Assembly (NCBI RefSeq): GCF_024397855.1
Contig: NZ_CP073343.1
Coordinates: forward strand, 1,984,001-2,048,000
DNA: 64,000 bases
Direction: 5' to 3'
From: Marinomonas rhizomae
GTDB taxonomy: Bacteria; Pseudomonadota; Gammaproteobacteria; Pseudomonadales; Marinomonadaceae
Shown: piece by piece, positions 16,639-26,999 of the stretch
Position numbering within the stretch: position 1 is the stretch's first letter
Layout of the letters: the number at the start of each line of letters is the position of its first letter
The notes under the pieces: model-generated
What the model was told of the DNA's origin: nothing
Database searches by the model: none
The model's input: the letters and a program-made list of their open reading frames with translations, nothing else
Program-made: the position numbers and the translations under genes

Positions 16639-17700
16639 ATGTTTAAAATTGTTGATACGCTGATTAAGCGGTATTTTTCTAATGAAGAAGTAGTCGTCTT
16701 TATTTTACTAATGGTTGCTACCCTATGTGTTTTGGCATTTTGGGGAGGGATTTTAGCACCTATCTTGATTGCTATTGTTTTAGCCTTTTTATTGCAAGGG
16801 TTGGTTGAAAGGCTACAACGGCTTAGGTTAGGTCATCTTCCGTCTGTTTTTATTGTATTTTTTACCTTTTTAACAGCATGCAGCGTTTTTATCGGCTTTA
16901 TGGTGCCAATTGTATGGCGTCAAGCGGTACGACTTGTTCAAGATGCACCGAGGATGTTTACCGTTATTAGAGATGAGGTGCTGCATTTTGCGCAAGGACA
17001 TAGTGACTTGGTTAGCCAAGCAGCTATAGATGAAATAACCAACTCGCTGGCTAATGAGTCAACCAGCCTTGGGCAATGGTTGCTGTCCTTTTCACTGGCA
17101 AGTATTCCATCATTATTTTCGGTTGTCATTTATGTGGTTCTAGTACCTCTGGTGATTTTCTTCTTACTAAAAGACCAGCGCAAAATACTAAGCTATTTAA
17201 CATCATGGCTGCCAAAAGAAAGAAAAATGATGCGTAATATCGCGCATGAAATGAATGATCAGATAGCGAATTATATTCGTGGTAAGTTTATTGAGATGCT
17301 TGTCGTTGGCGTAGTGACCTACATTGTCTTTTTAGTGTTTGGTTTGAAGTACGCAGAACTGTTGGCATTGCTGGTTGGATTATCTGTACTGATTCCTTAT
17401 ATAGGAGCAGCGGCCGTGACCATTCCTGTTATCTTGGTGGCCTTCTATCAATATGGTACTCAGAGTGAGTTTATCTATGTGGTCATTGCCTATTTAATCG
17501 TACAGGCTTTGGATGGCAATGTGCTTGTCCCTCTGTTGTTTTCAGAAGCGGTGAACCTGCATCCTTTGGCCATTATTGTAGCGGTGTTATTTTTCGGCGG
17601 CATATGGGGGTTCTGGGGAATCTTTTTTGCGATTCCGTTAGCGACCTTGGTGAAAGCAATTATCAATGCTTGGCCAAGTCAAGAGCAGCTATCCTCTTAG
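16639..17700 (+). CDS. AI-2E / PerM family membrane transporter
   Basis: This 353-residue protein has about eight membrane segments and the family's conserved central block (PLVIFFLLKDQRKI, about 169-182; then GKFIEMLVVGVVTY, about 214-227). Members include TqsA, which exports autoinducer-2, and several with Na+/H+ antiport or unknown roles; substrate cannot be assigned here. It is the second gene of a likely two-gene operon and ends at a strong terminator. Confidence 0.9.
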   Translation: MFKIVDTLIKRYFSNEEVVVFILLMVATLCVLAFWGGILAPILIAIVLAFLLQGLVERLQRLRLGHLPSVFIVFFTFLTACSVFIGFMVPIVWRQAVRLVQDAPRMFTVIRDEVLHFAQGHSDLVSQAAIDEITNSLANESTSLGQWLLSFSLASIPSLFSVVIYVVLVPLVIFFLLKDQRKILSYLTSWLPKERKMMRNIAHEMNDQIANYIRGKFIEMLVVGVVTYIVFLVFGLKYAELLALLVGLSVLIPYIGAAAVTIPVILVAFYQYGTQSEFIYVVIAYLIVQALDGNVLVPLLFSEAVNLHPLAIIVAVLFFGGIWGFWGIFFAIPLATLVKAIINAWPSQEQLSS

Positions 17701-17720
17701 TGCTTTCTTGTTCTAAATTT

Positions 17721-17757
17721 AAGTCCCGCTCCAACATGGTTGGTCGGGACTTTTTTT
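17721..17757 (+). terminator. Terminator after the perM-like gene
   Basis: The stem AAGTCCCG / CGGGACTT, with an inner CCAAC / GTTGG, is followed by seven T residues. Confidence 0.9.
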
Positions 17758-17782
17758 ATGACTTTTATTTTATGCACAAATA

Positions 17783-19408
17783 TTAGTCGGTAATAGAAGC
17801 CAATAAAATACTAAACGGAGCAAGGACAATGGTATTTCCATCTACATAGCCGCTGTGTATGGCTTCTGGCAACGTAAGGGGCGACAAATGAAGCTCGACC
17901 GGCAGGATGATGTCTTGGCTTGCGGTATTAATAGCGACATAAATGCGTTTGCCTTCATAGCTACGGATGAAGGTTAGGGTTGTTTCATCGTTATATAAAA
18001 ACTCGATATTGCCATGGCGCAGTTCTGGGTGGCTGCGTCTAATATGTAGAAAATCACGATAGGCATGCAGCACCGAGTGGCGATTACCTTCCTGCTCACT
18101 CACTGCCATTGGGCGTTGGGATTCAGCAATAGGTAACCAAGCTTCTGCGGATTGAGTAAAGCCTCCTAACGTTTCATTTTTCCATGGAATAGGTGTTCTG
18201 CAGCCATCTCTGCCTTTAAATTCTGGCCAGAAATTAATTCCGAATGGGTCAACCAGTTGCTCAAAGGTCAGTTCAGCTTCCGGCAGGCCGAGTTCTTCGC
18301 CTTGATACAGACAAACACTACCGCGTAAGGTTAAAAGCATCGCCATATAAATTTTGCTTTTGGCGATTGGGTCATGATTCTTACCCCAGCGAGTCACTAC
18401 GCGTTCTACGTCATGATTTCCAATTGACCAGCAAGGCCATCCATCGCCTAAACCTGCTTCTATCGTTTCCATGGTATTGCGAATGTGAGTCATAGAAGAA
18501 TCATGCGTTAACAGATCGAACGAATAGCACATGTGCAGCTTGTCTTTACCTTGGGTGTACGCCGCCATGGTTTCTAGCGCAAAATCACATCCCACTTCAC
18601 CCACAGTCGTTGTATTGGGGTATTGGTCTAATAAGCTGCGTAGACGTTGTAAAAAGGCAATGTTTTCGGGTCTGGATTTGTCATATAGGTGTAGCTGATA
18701 AGCGTATGGGTTGTCGAGTCTTACGCCAATACTGCCTTCGACGACTTCGTCTTTTGGTGGGTTATTTCTCAGTTCTATATCATGGTAATAATAATTCGCT
18801 GTGTCTAAACGGAAACCGTCTACACCGCATTTTAACCAGAATTCCACGGTTTCAAGTAAAGCATCCACAACGTCTGGATTGTGGAAATTTAAGTCTGGCT
18901 GACTGTCTAAGAAATTATGTAGATAATATTGTCTGCGACGACTGTCCCAATGCCATGCAGGGCCACCAAAGACAGATAACCAATTGTTAGGGACTGTGCC
19001 ATCAGGGTTAGCGTCAGCCCAAATATACCAATCTGCTTTATCGTTATCGTGACTACTGCGCGATTCAACAAACCAAGGGTGTTGATCCGAGCTGTGGTTC
19101 AGTACTTGGTCAATCATCACTTTAAGACCATGATGATGAGCTGAGGCAATCAGTTCATCAAAATCGTCCAGGGTTCCAAAAATAGGATCGACACCGCAGT
19201 AGTCGGAAACATCGTAACCAAAATCTTTCATAGGTGAGGTGAAAAATGGTGATAACCAAATGGCATCGACACCTAGAGAAGCGATATAATGCATTTTTGC
19301 GGTAACGCCGGGAAGATCGCCAATGCCATCGTTATTTGAATCAAAAAAACTGCGAGGATAAACTTGGTAAATTACGGCTCCACGCCACCATTCTTGTTTG
19401 TCTGTCAT
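17783..19408 (-). CDS. GH13 family alpha-glucosidase
   Basis: This 541-residue cytoplasmic enzyme is of the oligo-1,6-glucosidase/alpha-glucosidase group of glycoside hydrolase family 13. The barrel motifs are DQVLNHSS (about 100-107), GFRLDTA with nucleophile Asp202, GEVG with acid/base Glu271, and IGNHD with Asp332. There is no signal peptide. It should release glucose from short alpha-glucosides such as maltose, isomaltose or sucrose; the exact specificity is not readable. An MFS carrier gene is divergent from it, 201 bases away, and could supply a substrate, but no sugar ABC transporter or LacI regulator is nearby. Confidence 0.92.
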   Translation of the reverse strand: MTDKQEWWRGAVIYQVYPRSFFDSNNDGIGDLPGVTAKMHYIASLGVDAIWLSPFFTSPMKDFGYDVSDYCGVDPIFGTLDDFDELIASAHHHGLKVMIDQVLNHSSDQHPWFVESRSSHDNDKADWYIWADANPDGTVPNNWLSVFGGPAWHWDSRRRQYYLHNFLDSQPDLNFHNPDVVDALLETVEFWLKCGVDGFRLDTANYYYHDIELRNNPPKDEVVEGSIGVRLDNPYAYQLHLYDKSRPENIAFLQRLRSLLDQYPNTTTVGEVGCDFALETMAAYTQGKDKLHMCYSFDLLTHDSSMTHIRNTMETIEAGLGDGWPCWSIGNHDVERVVTRWGKNHDPIAKSKIYMAMLLTLRGSVCLYQGEELGLPEAELTFEQLVDPFGINFWPEFKGRDGCRTPIPWKNETLGGFTQSAEAWLPIAESQRPMAVSEQEGNRHSVLHAYRDFLHIRRSHPELRHGNIEFLYNDETTLTFIRSYEGKRIYVAINTASQDIILPVELHLSPLTLPEAIHSGYVDGNTIVLAPFSILLASITD

Positions 19409-19609
19409 GATTTCTCTCGCTTTAGATGGAAAATGTTTATTAGATCTTAGTCATACTCGGTTCTGATATTAGATCAGAGCTTTAGGGTATGTGTGGCGTC
19501 TTCTTTGGTGCTTTTTCTCATTATTTCCAGCATACTCAAACATTATTATTTATGCATAATTTTTATTGTCTTAGACGATAATAATCTTATTTTCTTCCTT
19601 GGAGACATG

Positions 19610-20761
19610 ATGTTTTCTGAAAATGCTCGCCCTGTGGCTTGGCCTTTGTTCTTCTTTTACTTTTTTTTCTGTGCTGTTGTGGGCGTCATGATGCCTTATA
19701 TCTCGATGTATTATAAATCGATTGGTTTAACTGCCTCCGAGATTGGCCGTTTGATGTCGACTTTTACATTATCTGGAATTTTGGTGCCTCATTTTTGGGG
19801 GTGGCTCACAGCAAAAGTTGGACTGCCAAAACGCATACTTCAAGTAGGAATTCTTGGTTGCTTCATTGCGGTTATTCCATTTAATTGGAGTAACCAATTC
19901 GAAACATTTTGGCTTTTGACCTGTACGATGGCCTTGTTTTATTCAGCCCTTATCCCGATGACTGATTCTCTGGCGGTGAGAAGTATTCGACGCTTGGATG
20001 TGCCTTATACGCGACTGAGAGTAGGCGGCTCGATTGGCTATGTATTTTCGGTAACAAGCGCCGGCTTTTTGATTGGACAATTTGGTGTTGGAATTGTTAT
20101 TCCAACTATTTGTGTTTTTATGGCACTTGCTGTCGTGACGTCTTTTTTTCTTAAAGAGCAGGCCTATGAGGTCAACCAGCAAAAGGCAAGTGTTTCATTT
20201 TTGTCACTCGTTAAAAGCCCTGAATCCATACTGTTTTTCGTTTTAGCTTTTTTGGCATTTATGTCGCATGCGCCATTTAATGTGTTTTTTGCTGTGCATT
20301 TGTCTAACTTTGGCTACAGCGGTGAATCCATTGGTTTGCTTATGGCATTGGGTGTGGTGATTGAGATTTTTTTATTCTTATTTTTTGGTAATACGATTAA
20401 ACGCTTCGATGTGGTTCATATTATTACGCTTTGTTTTATTTGCGGAATTGTTCGTTGGCTTCTGGTCGGGTGGTTTGCTTCTATTGCTTGGGTGCTTATT
20501 ATTACTCAGCTGTTGCATTGTATTACGTTTGCTTTATTTCATATGGTATCGATTGATCAAATAAGACGTCTTTTTCCTGAGCGCTTTGCCGGGCAAGGCC
20601 AGGCTATGTACAGTGCATTTGCTATAGGTTTAGGTGGCGGACTTGGTATGGTGATTACGGGCTATTTATGGGAATGGTTGGGCGGAGCATGGGTTTTCAC
20701 CCTCGCAGCTGGCGTGAGTGCGCTGGCATTAGCCATTCTTTTGCTTAGTCAGCGTCGTTAG
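19610..20761 (+). CDS. MFS transporter, HcaT/LacY-like group
   Basis: This 383-residue carrier has twelve membrane segments and fits the MFS_1_like group that includes the 3-phenylpropionate carrier HcaT and nucleoside/sugar symporters. The start chosen is the second of two adjacent ATGs (19607 and 19610), because GGAG at 19601-19604 then has a proper spacing. The frame is open upstream to 19493, but that stretch lacks a ribosome binding site and is not conserved in style. Substrate unknown; position next to the glucosidase hints at a sugar but is weak evidence. Confidence 0.85.
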   Translation: MFSENARPVAWPLFFFYFFFCAVVGVMMPYISMYYKSIGLTASEIGRLMSTFTLSGILVPHFWGWLTAKVGLPKRILQVGILGCFIAVIPFNWSNQFETFWLLTCTMALFYSALIPMTDSLAVRSIRRLDVPYTRLRVGGSIGYVFSVTSAGFLIGQFGVGIVIPTICVFMALAVVTSFFLKEQAYEVNQQKASVSFLSLVKSPESILFFVLAFLAFMSHAPFNVFFAVHLSNFGYSGESIGLLMALGVVIEIFLFLFFGNTIKRFDVVHIITLCFICGIVRWLLVGWFASIAWVLIITQLLHCITFALFHMVSIDQIRRLFPERFAGQGQAMYSAFAIGLGGGLGMVITGYLWEWLGGAWVFTLAAGVSALALAILLLSQRR

Positions 20762-20783
20762 TCTGTTTACCGATATCTATTTG

Positions 20784-21665
20784 CTATAAACAAGAGCCGT
20801 CGCTTTTTAATAATTCGATAAAGGCGATGGCGGCACGACTAAGCGTTCTTTGTTTGTGATGAATAACCCCCAGTTTTCTTTCTACGTTCAAATCCGGCAG
20901 GTTCAATACGGCTAACTTTTCGTCGACGAGTGTTGAGGGGAGTAACGACCATCCCCAACCAATATTGACTAGCATTGCTAGTGTTTCCAAGTTATTTGTA
21001 TTCATTCTCACTTGAGGCTTCAGGCCTTGCTTGCCAAATGCCTGCTCTGCTATTTGTCTGGTAAAGGTGTTTTTATTGGGCAACACACAAGCATGTTGCG
21101 CTAATTCAATTAAGCTCAGGTTTTTAGAAAATGCGAGAGGGTGATCTTTACTGACCACGCATGCTAGTGGGTCTGACCAAATAGGCAATGACTCAATGAG
21201 CGGATTTTCTTTATTGGATAAGGTAATAACCCCTAACTCAGCGCGTCCTTTCAAAACATCTTGATAGGCTTCCTCTGATTGAACAAATTCAATTTCCAAG
21301 TGCGCACTGGGAAAATCTTCTTGAAATCGTTTTAGTGATTTAGGCAAGCGATGTAAGCCAACGTGATGGCTGGTGGATAGGCGTAATTCACCGCTTACGT
21401 CTTGCATTTGCAATGTCATGCTGCGTTTTATGTCTTGCAGATCTTCTGCCATTTTTCGAGCTTTGGGTAATAAGCGAATACCTGCTTCGGTTAATTGCAC
21501 TTGTCGTCCAATGCGATCAAAAAGTTTTACACCAAGGCTGTTTTCGAGCGAAGCTACTCGTTTGCTAATGGCGGGTTGCGTAACAAAAAGTTGATCACCT
21601 GCTTCTGAAAACGAGCTGGTTTCAGCGACTTTTATAAAGGTTAGTAGCTCTGCGATGTCTATCAT
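20784..21665 (-). CDS. LysR family transcriptional regulator, divergent from leuC
   Basis: This 293-residue regulator has the winged helix-turn-helix at about residues 3-60 (core QLFVTQPAISKRVASLE) and a substrate-binding domain at about 90-290. It is divergent from leuC with 93 bases between starts, the usual setting for a LysR regulator that controls its neighbour and itself. A LysR gene in this position is also seen in pseudomonads. Control of leuCDB is inferred; the effector is unknown. Confidence 0.93.
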   Translation of the reverse strand: MIDIAELLTFIKVAETSSFSEAGDQLFVTQPAISKRVASLENSLGVKLFDRIGRQVQLTEAGIRLLPKARKMAEDLQDIKRSMTLQMQDVSGELRLSTSHHVGLHRLPKSLKRFQEDFPSAHLEIEFVQSEEAYQDVLKGRAELGVITLSNKENPLIESLPIWSDPLACVVSKDHPLAFSKNLSLIELAQHACVLPNKNTFTRQIAEQAFGKQGLKPQVRMNTNNLETLAMLVNIGWGWSLLPSTLVDEKLAVLNLPDLNVERKLGVIHHKQRTLSRAAIAFIELLKSDGSCL

Positions 21666-21758
21666 TCCAAAAAATTATCCAAAACATGAAAAATATGAAT
21701 TTGAGTAATTTAAGCCAAAGTTTTAGGATAGCGCAATAGATTTCTGAGGAGAGAACTT

Positions 21759-23186
21759 ATGTCAGCGAAAACCCTTTATGACAAGTTGTGGGATAGCCAC
21801 CTTGTTCAGCAACGAGATGACGGTAGTGCATTGATTTATATTGATTTACAACTACTTCATGAAGTGACTTCACCACAGGCTTTTGAAGGTCTTCGATTGG
21901 CAGGACGTAAGCCTTGGCGCGTGTCTTCAAGCTTAGCAACGCCAGACCATAATGTTCCTACGACTAAGAAAGAACGTATTTCTGGTGTAGATGGTATTGA
22001 AGACCCAGTTTCTAAAATCCAAGTAACCACGTTGGATGATAACTGTAACGAATTCGGTATCACTGAATTCAACATGAAAGATATTCGCCAAGGAATCGTG
22101 CACGTTGTTGGGCCAGAGCAGGGTGCGACGCTTCCAGGTATGACAGTAGTGTGTGGTGATTCTCACACATCGACTCATGGTGCCTTTGGTGCTTTGGCAC
22201 ATGGTATTGGTACCTCTGAAGTTGAGCATGTATTAGCTACTCAGTGTTTGGTGCAGAAGAAAAGCCGCAACATGTTGGTTCGTGTTGATGGTGAATTGTC
22301 ACCATGGGTCTCTGCTAAAGACGTTGTCTTAGCGATTATCGGTGCGATTGGTACCGCCGGTGGTACAGGTTATGCGATTGAGTTTGGCGGTACAGGTATT
22401 CAGTCTTTGTCTATGGAAGGTCGTATGACTGTCTGTAATATGGCTATCGAAGCGGGCGCTCGTGTTGGTTTGATTGCAGTAGACGAGACCACTATTGAAT
22501 ACGTTAAAGGTCGTCCTTATGCACCAAAAGGTGACCATTGGGATATGGCGGTAGAAGCATGGAAAGATCTTGTTTCTGATAAAGAGGCGCAATTTGATGA
22601 AGTGGTTGTAATCAAATCGGAAGACATCAAGCCACAAGTGACTTGGGGAACGTCGCCAGAAATGGTTATTGCTATTGATGAGGCGATTCCTCGTGCAGAA
22701 GATCAGAAAGACCCAGTGAAGAAAGAAGGTTATGCACGCGCTTGGAAATACATGGGCCTTGAAGGTAAAACTATGCTTTCCGATATCGTTCTAGATCGAG
22801 TTTTCATTGGTTCTTGTACAAACTCACGCATTGAAGATCTTCGTATTGCAGCGCAAGTAGTTAAAGGCCGTAAAGTGGCAACGACTCTTAAGCAAGCGAT
22901 CGTCGTTCCTGGTTCTGGCTTGGTAAAAGCGCAAGCTGAAAAAGAGGGTTTGCACGAGATTTTCGAAGCCGCTGGATTAGAATGGCGTGAGCCAGGTTGT
23001 TCTATGTGTTTGGCAATGAACGCTGACAAGCTAGGTGCTGGCGAACATTGTGCGTCTACTTCCAACCGCAACTTTGAAGGTCGTCAAGGTTTTGGTGGTC
23101 GTACGCATTTGGTGAGTCCAGCAATGGCAGCGGCAGCAGCGATTGCAGGCCACTTTGTTGATGTTAATGAGTTTGTTAAACACTAG
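21759..23186 (+). CDS. leuC: 3-isopropylmalate dehydratase large subunit LeuC
   Basis: LeuC and LeuD form isopropylmalate isomerase, which turns 2-isopropylmalate into 3-isopropylmalate in leucine synthesis. The 475-residue protein carries the aconitase-fold 4Fe-4S cysteines in [12 protein letters not shown] and [10 protein letters not shown] and the substrate loop [22 protein letters not shown] precedes the ATG. leuD follows after nine bases and leuB after 46 more, so leuCDB is an operon. leuA is elsewhere. Confidence 0.97.
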   Translation: MSAKTLYDKLWDSHLVQQRDDGSALIYIDLQLLHEVTSPQAFEGLRLAGRKPWRVSSSLATPDHNVPTTKKERISGVDGIEDPVSKIQVTTLDDNCNEFGITEFNMKDIRQGIVHVVGPEQGATLPGMTVVCGDSHTSTHGAFGALAHGIGTSEVEHVLATQCLVQKKSRNMLVRVDGELSPWVSAKDVVLAIIGAIGTAGGTGYAIEFGGTGIQSLSMEGRMTVCNMAIEAGARVGLIAVDETTIEYVKGRPYAPKGDHWDMAVEAWKDLVSDKEAQFDEVVVIKSEDIKPQVTWGTSPEMVIAIDEAIPRAEDQKDPVKKEGYARAWKYMGLEGKTMLSDIVLDRVFIGSCTNSRIEDLRIAAQVVKGRKVATTLKQAIVVPGSGLVKAQAEKEGLHEIFEAAGLEWREPGCSMCLAMNADKLGAGEHCASTSNRNFEGRQGFGGRTHLVSPAMAAAAAIAGHFVDVNEFVKH

Positions 23187-23195
23187 GAGAACAGT

Positions 23196-23846
23196 ATGCG
23201 TCCTTTTACTAAACATACAGGTCTAGCCGCTCCTTTGGATTTGGCGAACGTTGATACTGATATGATCATTCCAAAACAGTTTTTGAAATCCATAAAACGT
23301 ACTGGTTTTGGGAAAAATTTATTTGATGAACTGCGTTATGAAGACGAAGGTCAACCAGACCAAGAATGCGATGGTCGTCCTATTCGTCAGGATTTTGTGT
23401 TAAACCAAGATCGTTACAAAGGCGCGAGTGTGTTATTAGCGCGTCAGAACTTTGGTTGTGGTTCTAGTCGTGAACACGCGCCTTGGGCATTAGATGATTA
23501 CGGTTTCCGCACGATTATTGCACCAAGCTTTGCCGACATTTTCTATAACAACTGCTTCAAAAATGGCTTGTTGCCTATCGTTTTACAAGCAGAAGAAGTA
23601 GATCAATTATTTGCAGAAGTAGCCTTGCGTGAAGGCGCAGAAATTATTGTCGATCTTGAAAATCAAACTGTAACCTCGCCTTCTGGTGCGACATTCGAGT
23701 TCAACGTGGATAATTTCCGTAAACATTGTTTGTTGAATGGTTTAGACGATATCGGCTTAACGTTACAGCAAGATTCTGCGATTCGTCGCTATGAAGAAAA
23801 ACGCATGAATGATGCGCCGTGGCTTTTCTTGTCACGCGGTCAGTAG
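23196..23846 (+). CDS. leuD: 3-isopropylmalate dehydratase small subunit LeuD
   Basis: This 216-residue swivel-domain subunit pairs with LeuC. Motifs seen are [15 protein letters not shown] (about 17-31), [13 protein letters not shown] (about 87-99) and the later [13 protein letters not shown]. Length matches the LeuD1 type of proteobacteria. SD AGGAGAAC lies just before the ATG, which is nine bases after leuC. Confidence 0.97.
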   Translation: MRPFTKHTGLAAPLDLANVDTDMIIPKQFLKSIKRTGFGKNLFDELRYEDEGQPDQECDGRPIRQDFVLNQDRYKGASVLLARQNFGCGSSREHAPWALDDYGFRTIIAPSFADIFYNNCFKNGLLPIVLQAEEVDQLFAEVALREGAEIIVDLENQTVTSPSGATFEFNVDNFRKHCLLNGLDDIGLTLQQDSAIRRYEEKRMNDAPWLFLSRGQ

Positions 23847-23892
23847 TTTCCAAAACAACATATTAGAAGACAGATTTTTTAAAGGGTTTAAC

Positions 23893-24972
23893 ATGACTAA
23901 GAATGTATTGGTATTGCCGGGTGACGGTATAGGTCCTGAAATCGTAGCGCAAGCGGTGCGCGTTTTGGATGCAGTGAATGAACAGTTTTCATTGAATATT
24001 CAGCATGAGAGCGCTTTAGTCGGTGGTTCTGCTTATGATGAGACTGGTTCTCCATTGCCAGAAGCGACATTAGCTAAAGCTAAAACCGCAGACGCGATTT
24101 TGCTTGGTGCGGTTGGCGGTCCTAAGTGGGACAAGTTAGACATGTCAGTTCGCCCTGAAAAAGGCTTACTTGGCTTGCGCTCTAACCTAGAGTTATTTTC
24201 GAATCTTCGTCCTGCGATTCTATACCCACAGTTAGCTGATGCGTCTAGCTTGAAGCCAGAAATCGTTGCTGGCTTGGACATCCTAATTGTTCGCGAACTA
24301 ACAGGCGGCATTTACTTTGGGCAGCCTCGTGGTATTCGCACGTTAGAAAATGGTGAGCGAGAAGGTTTTAACACTTATGTTTACAGCGAATCAGAGATTC
24401 GTCGTATTGGACGTTCTGCTTTTGAAGCGGCTCGCCAACGTGGTAAGCGTGTTTGCTCAATTGATAAGTCCAACGTGTTAGAAGTGACTGTGCTTTGGAA
24501 AGAAGTCATGGAAGAAGTGGCGAAAGAGTATCCAGACGTCGAATTGACTCATATGCTAGTCGATAATGCTGCTATGCAGCTTGTTCGTGCACCAAAACAG
24601 TTTGATGTAATGGTTACTGGCAATATGTTTGGTGATATCCTTTCTGATGCTGCTGCCATGTTGACAGGTTCTATTGGTATGCTACCTTCTGCTTCACTAA
24701 ATGCTGAAGGTCGCGGTATGTATGAGCCATGTCACGGTTCTGCACCAGACATCGCAGGTAAAGGAATCGCTAACCCATTGGCGACAATTTTGTCAGTTGC
24801 TATGATGTTGCGTTATTCTTTAGACGCCAAAGATGCGGCGGACGCGATTGAAGCGGCAGTCAGCAAGGTTCTGGATCTAGGTCTTAGAACGGCAGATATT
24901 GCATCAGAAGGATGCGAAACTGTTAGTACGCAAGCCATGGGCGATGCCGTTCTAGCAGCATTAAAAGCTTAA
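23893..24972 (+). CDS. leuB: 3-isopropylmalate dehydrogenase LeuB
   Basis: LeuB oxidises and decarboxylates 3-isopropylmalate with NAD+ to give 2-ketoisocaproate. The 359-residue protein begins [16 protein letters not shown] and has the substrate arginines in [13 protein letters not shown], the metal aspartates in [15 protein letters not shown] and the NAD site [15 protein letters not shown]. The frame is open upstream into leuD, but the ATG at 23893 gives the standard N-terminus. asd follows after 78 bases. Confidence 0.97.
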   Translation: MTKNVLVLPGDGIGPEIVAQAVRVLDAVNEQFSLNIQHESALVGGSAYDETGSPLPEATLAKAKTADAILLGAVGGPKWDKLDMSVRPEKGLLGLRSNLELFSNLRPAILYPQLADASSLKPEIVAGLDILIVRELTGGIYFGQPRGIRTLENGEREGFNTYVYSESEIRRIGRSAFEAARQRGKRVCSIDKSNVLEVTVLWKEVMEEVAKEYPDVELTHMLVDNAAMQLVRAPKQFDVMVTGNMFGDILSDAAAMLTGSIGMLPSASLNAEGRGMYEPCHGSAPDIAGKGIANPLATILSVAMMLRYSLDAKDAADAIEAAVSKVLDLGLRTADIASEGCETVSTQAMGDAVLAALKA

Positions 24973-25050
24973 TATCATAACGATATTGGGTATTCATTAG
25001 GGATACTGCTCTTGGTATGAGTGGCCCCACAAAAAAAGGTAACGTTAACC

Positions 25051-26169
25051 ATGTCAAAACAAGCTGTAGGTTTAGTCGGATGGCGCGGAATGGTCGGTTC
25101 CGTGTTGATGCAACGCATGATGGAAGAAAAAGACTTTGATCATATTGATCCAGTTTTCTTCACTACATCTCAAACGGGGCAGAAAGGTCCAGAAATTGGT
25201 AAAGATATTCCATTACTTCAAGATGCAAGCGACATTGAAGCATTGAAAAAGATGGATATTATTATTACCTGTCAAGGCGGGGATTACACCAAGGCTATTT
25301 ACCCACAGTTGCGTAATGCTGGTTGGAAAGGTTACTGGATCGATGCGGCATCTTCTCTACGTATGGATAAAGATGCCATTATCGTACTTGACCCAGTTAA
25401 CTTGGATGTTATTAAACAAGGTTTAACGAGTGGCGTTAAAACTTTTGTTGGTGGCAATTGTACTGTTAGCTTGATGCTATTGGCGCTAGGTGGGTTGTTT
25501 GAAAAAGGTCATATCGAATGGATGACTTCTATGACTTACCAAGCGGCGTCTGGTGGCGGTGCTCGTCATATGCGTGAGCTGATCAATCAGATGGGTATGC
25601 TGCAAGGCTCGGTTGCTAGTGAGCTTGCAGATCCTGCCAGTGCGATTCTTGAGATCGATCGTAAGGTCGCAGAAACAATGCGTTCTGGTACGCTTCCAAC
25701 AGATCAGTTTGGTGTGCCTCTAGCGGGTTCTTTGATTCCTTATATCGATAGCCAGCTTGATAACGGCCAGAGCCGTGAAGAGTGGAAAGCACAAGCTGAA
25801 GCGAACAAGATCCTAGGTATCGACGGCAACCCAATTCCAGTTGATGGCCTGTGTGTTCGTATCGGTGCAATGCGTTGCCATAGTCAGGCATACACCATCA
25901 AACTGAACAAAGACATTCCGGTGGCGGATATCGAAGGCTTGCTTGCTGAGCACAACCAGTGGGTTGATGTTGTACCAAACGATAAAGAAGCAACAATGCA
26001 GCGTTTAACACCAACTGTAGCGACTGGCACGCTTGGTATTCCAGTGGGTCGTATTCGTAAGCTGAACATGGGGCCTGAATACATTAGTGCTTTCTCAGTG
26101 GGTGACCAATTGCTATGGGGTGCTGCTGAGCCACTACGTCGTATGCTGCGCATCCTAATTGAAGACTAA
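25051..26169 (+). CDS. asd: Aspartate-semialdehyde dehydrogenase Asd
   Basis: Asd reduces aspartyl phosphate to aspartate semialdehyde with NADPH, the branch point to lysine, threonine, methionine and diaminopimelate. The 372-residue protein has the NADP loop [10 protein letters not shown] (about 8-17), the nucleophile Cys in GGNCTVSLM (about 132-140) and the base His in [11 protein letters not shown]. The ATG at 25051 has AAAAGG upstream; a GTG-led frame from 25021 would add ten residues. This is the Gram-negative long-form Asd. It ends at a strong terminator and may be read through from leuCDB. Confidence 0.96.
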   Translation: MSKQAVGLVGWRGMVGSVLMQRMMEEKDFDHIDPVFFTTSQTGQKGPEIGKDIPLLQDASDIEALKKMDIIITCQGGDYTKAIYPQLRNAGWKGYWIDAASSLRMDKDAIIVLDPVNLDVIKQGLTSGVKTFVGGNCTVSLMLLALGGLFEKGHIEWMTSMTYQAASGGGARHMRELINQMGMLQGSVASELADPASAILEIDRKVAETMRSGTLPTDQFGVPLAGSLIPYIDSQLDNGQSREEWKAQAEANKILGIDGNPIPVDGLCVRIGAMRCHSQAYTIKLNKDIPVADIEGLLAEHNQWVDVVPNDKEATMQRLTPTVATGTLGIPVGRIRKLNMGPEYISAFSVGDQLLWGAAEPLRRMLRILIED

Positions 26170-26190
26170 TTATCGTTTCTAATGAATCAT

Positions 26191-26217
26191 AAAAACCCGC
26201 TTAAGCGGGTTTTTTTA
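26191..26217 (+). terminator. Terminator after asd
   Basis: The stem AAAAACCCGCTT / AAGCGGGTTTTT is a perfect palindrome followed by T residues. Confidence 0.92.
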
Positions 26218-26243
26218 TGTCTTAATAAAGGTGTTGAAATGGG

Positions 26244-26999
26244 TTATTCGACGCCTATGTCTAAGCCTAGTATCACCAGTATCCCTATTAGAGTTGTCAT
26301 AACCACAGACACTAATGATCCAATTAACATGTATTCAGCCATGCTCCGATCGCTTGATTTATTTAGCTCACCAAATCTGAAGATTGATTTAGCCGCTAAT
26401 ACAAAGCCTATAGCAGCGTAGCTGCCCACTAGAGTGAAAGTTAGTATCAATATTCTCTCTAAGTAACCAATTAATTCGCCGCCAGCAACCAATCCGTTAA
26501 CACTTTCTTTCTCGCCTCCTGAAATCGGGTATTTGCTTAAAATGCAGCCGATTGCGACAGAGGTAGGTTTAAGTATCAGTAAGTAAGCAAAGGTGATCAT
26601 GGTAGCTTCTGGTAACTGATCATGTTGTAGTAGTTCAGTAATGGTGATGCTGTCAGTGATGTAAAAAGCTGTAATGATAAATACTAGTACATGCAATATT
26701 TGGTCAATGGCGAAGCGTGAAAAGGCGTCACCTTTTGATGTGCTGACTTTCCATAGATCGATGGCGAAATGAGTAATGGTAACAATCGAGATGATACTAG
26801 CAATGTTAATCCAGTCGATCTTTAGGGCTAACGCAGGGATGAGTAATGCCACGCCATGTAAAATCGAATGCAAATAGAGCTTTGGTGATCTGTGTTTTTT
26901 TTCTTCCTTTTCTTTTATCCAATGCTTTGGTTGGAGGTAAAAGTCACAAAGGGTATGGATCAGTAAAAATGACACGAGTAGGGTGCTAAAATCAGACAT
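26244..26999 (-). CDS. DUF3307 membrane protein
   Basis: This 251-residue protein has about six membrane segments. The N-terminal block LLIHTLCDFYLQPKHWI (about 12-28), followed by a basic loop and LYLHSILHGV, is the DUF3307 signature; its His and Asp residues in membrane helices are conserved in the family. Function is unknown. Its start overlaps the end of the satD-family gene by 8 bases, so the two are translationally coupled. DUF3307 and SatD-family genes are frequently paired in other bacteria, which suggests a joint role. Confidence 0.88.
   Translation of the reverse strand: MSDFSTLLVSFLLIHTLCDFYLQPKHWIKEKEEKKHRSPKLYLHSILHGVALLIPALALKIDWINIASIISIVTITHFAIDLWKVSTSKGDAFSRFAIDQILHVLVFIITAFYITDSITITELLQHDQLPEATMITFAYLLILKPTSVAIGCILSKYPISGGEKESVNGLVAGGELIGYLERILILTFTLVGSYAAIGFVLAAKSIFRFGELNKSSDRSMAEYMLIGSLVSVVMTTLIGILVILGLDIGVE

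Noticed and set aside
26182..26421. 79-codon frame after asd on the plus strand
   Set aside because: It runs through the asd terminator and then antisense to the DUF3307 gene.
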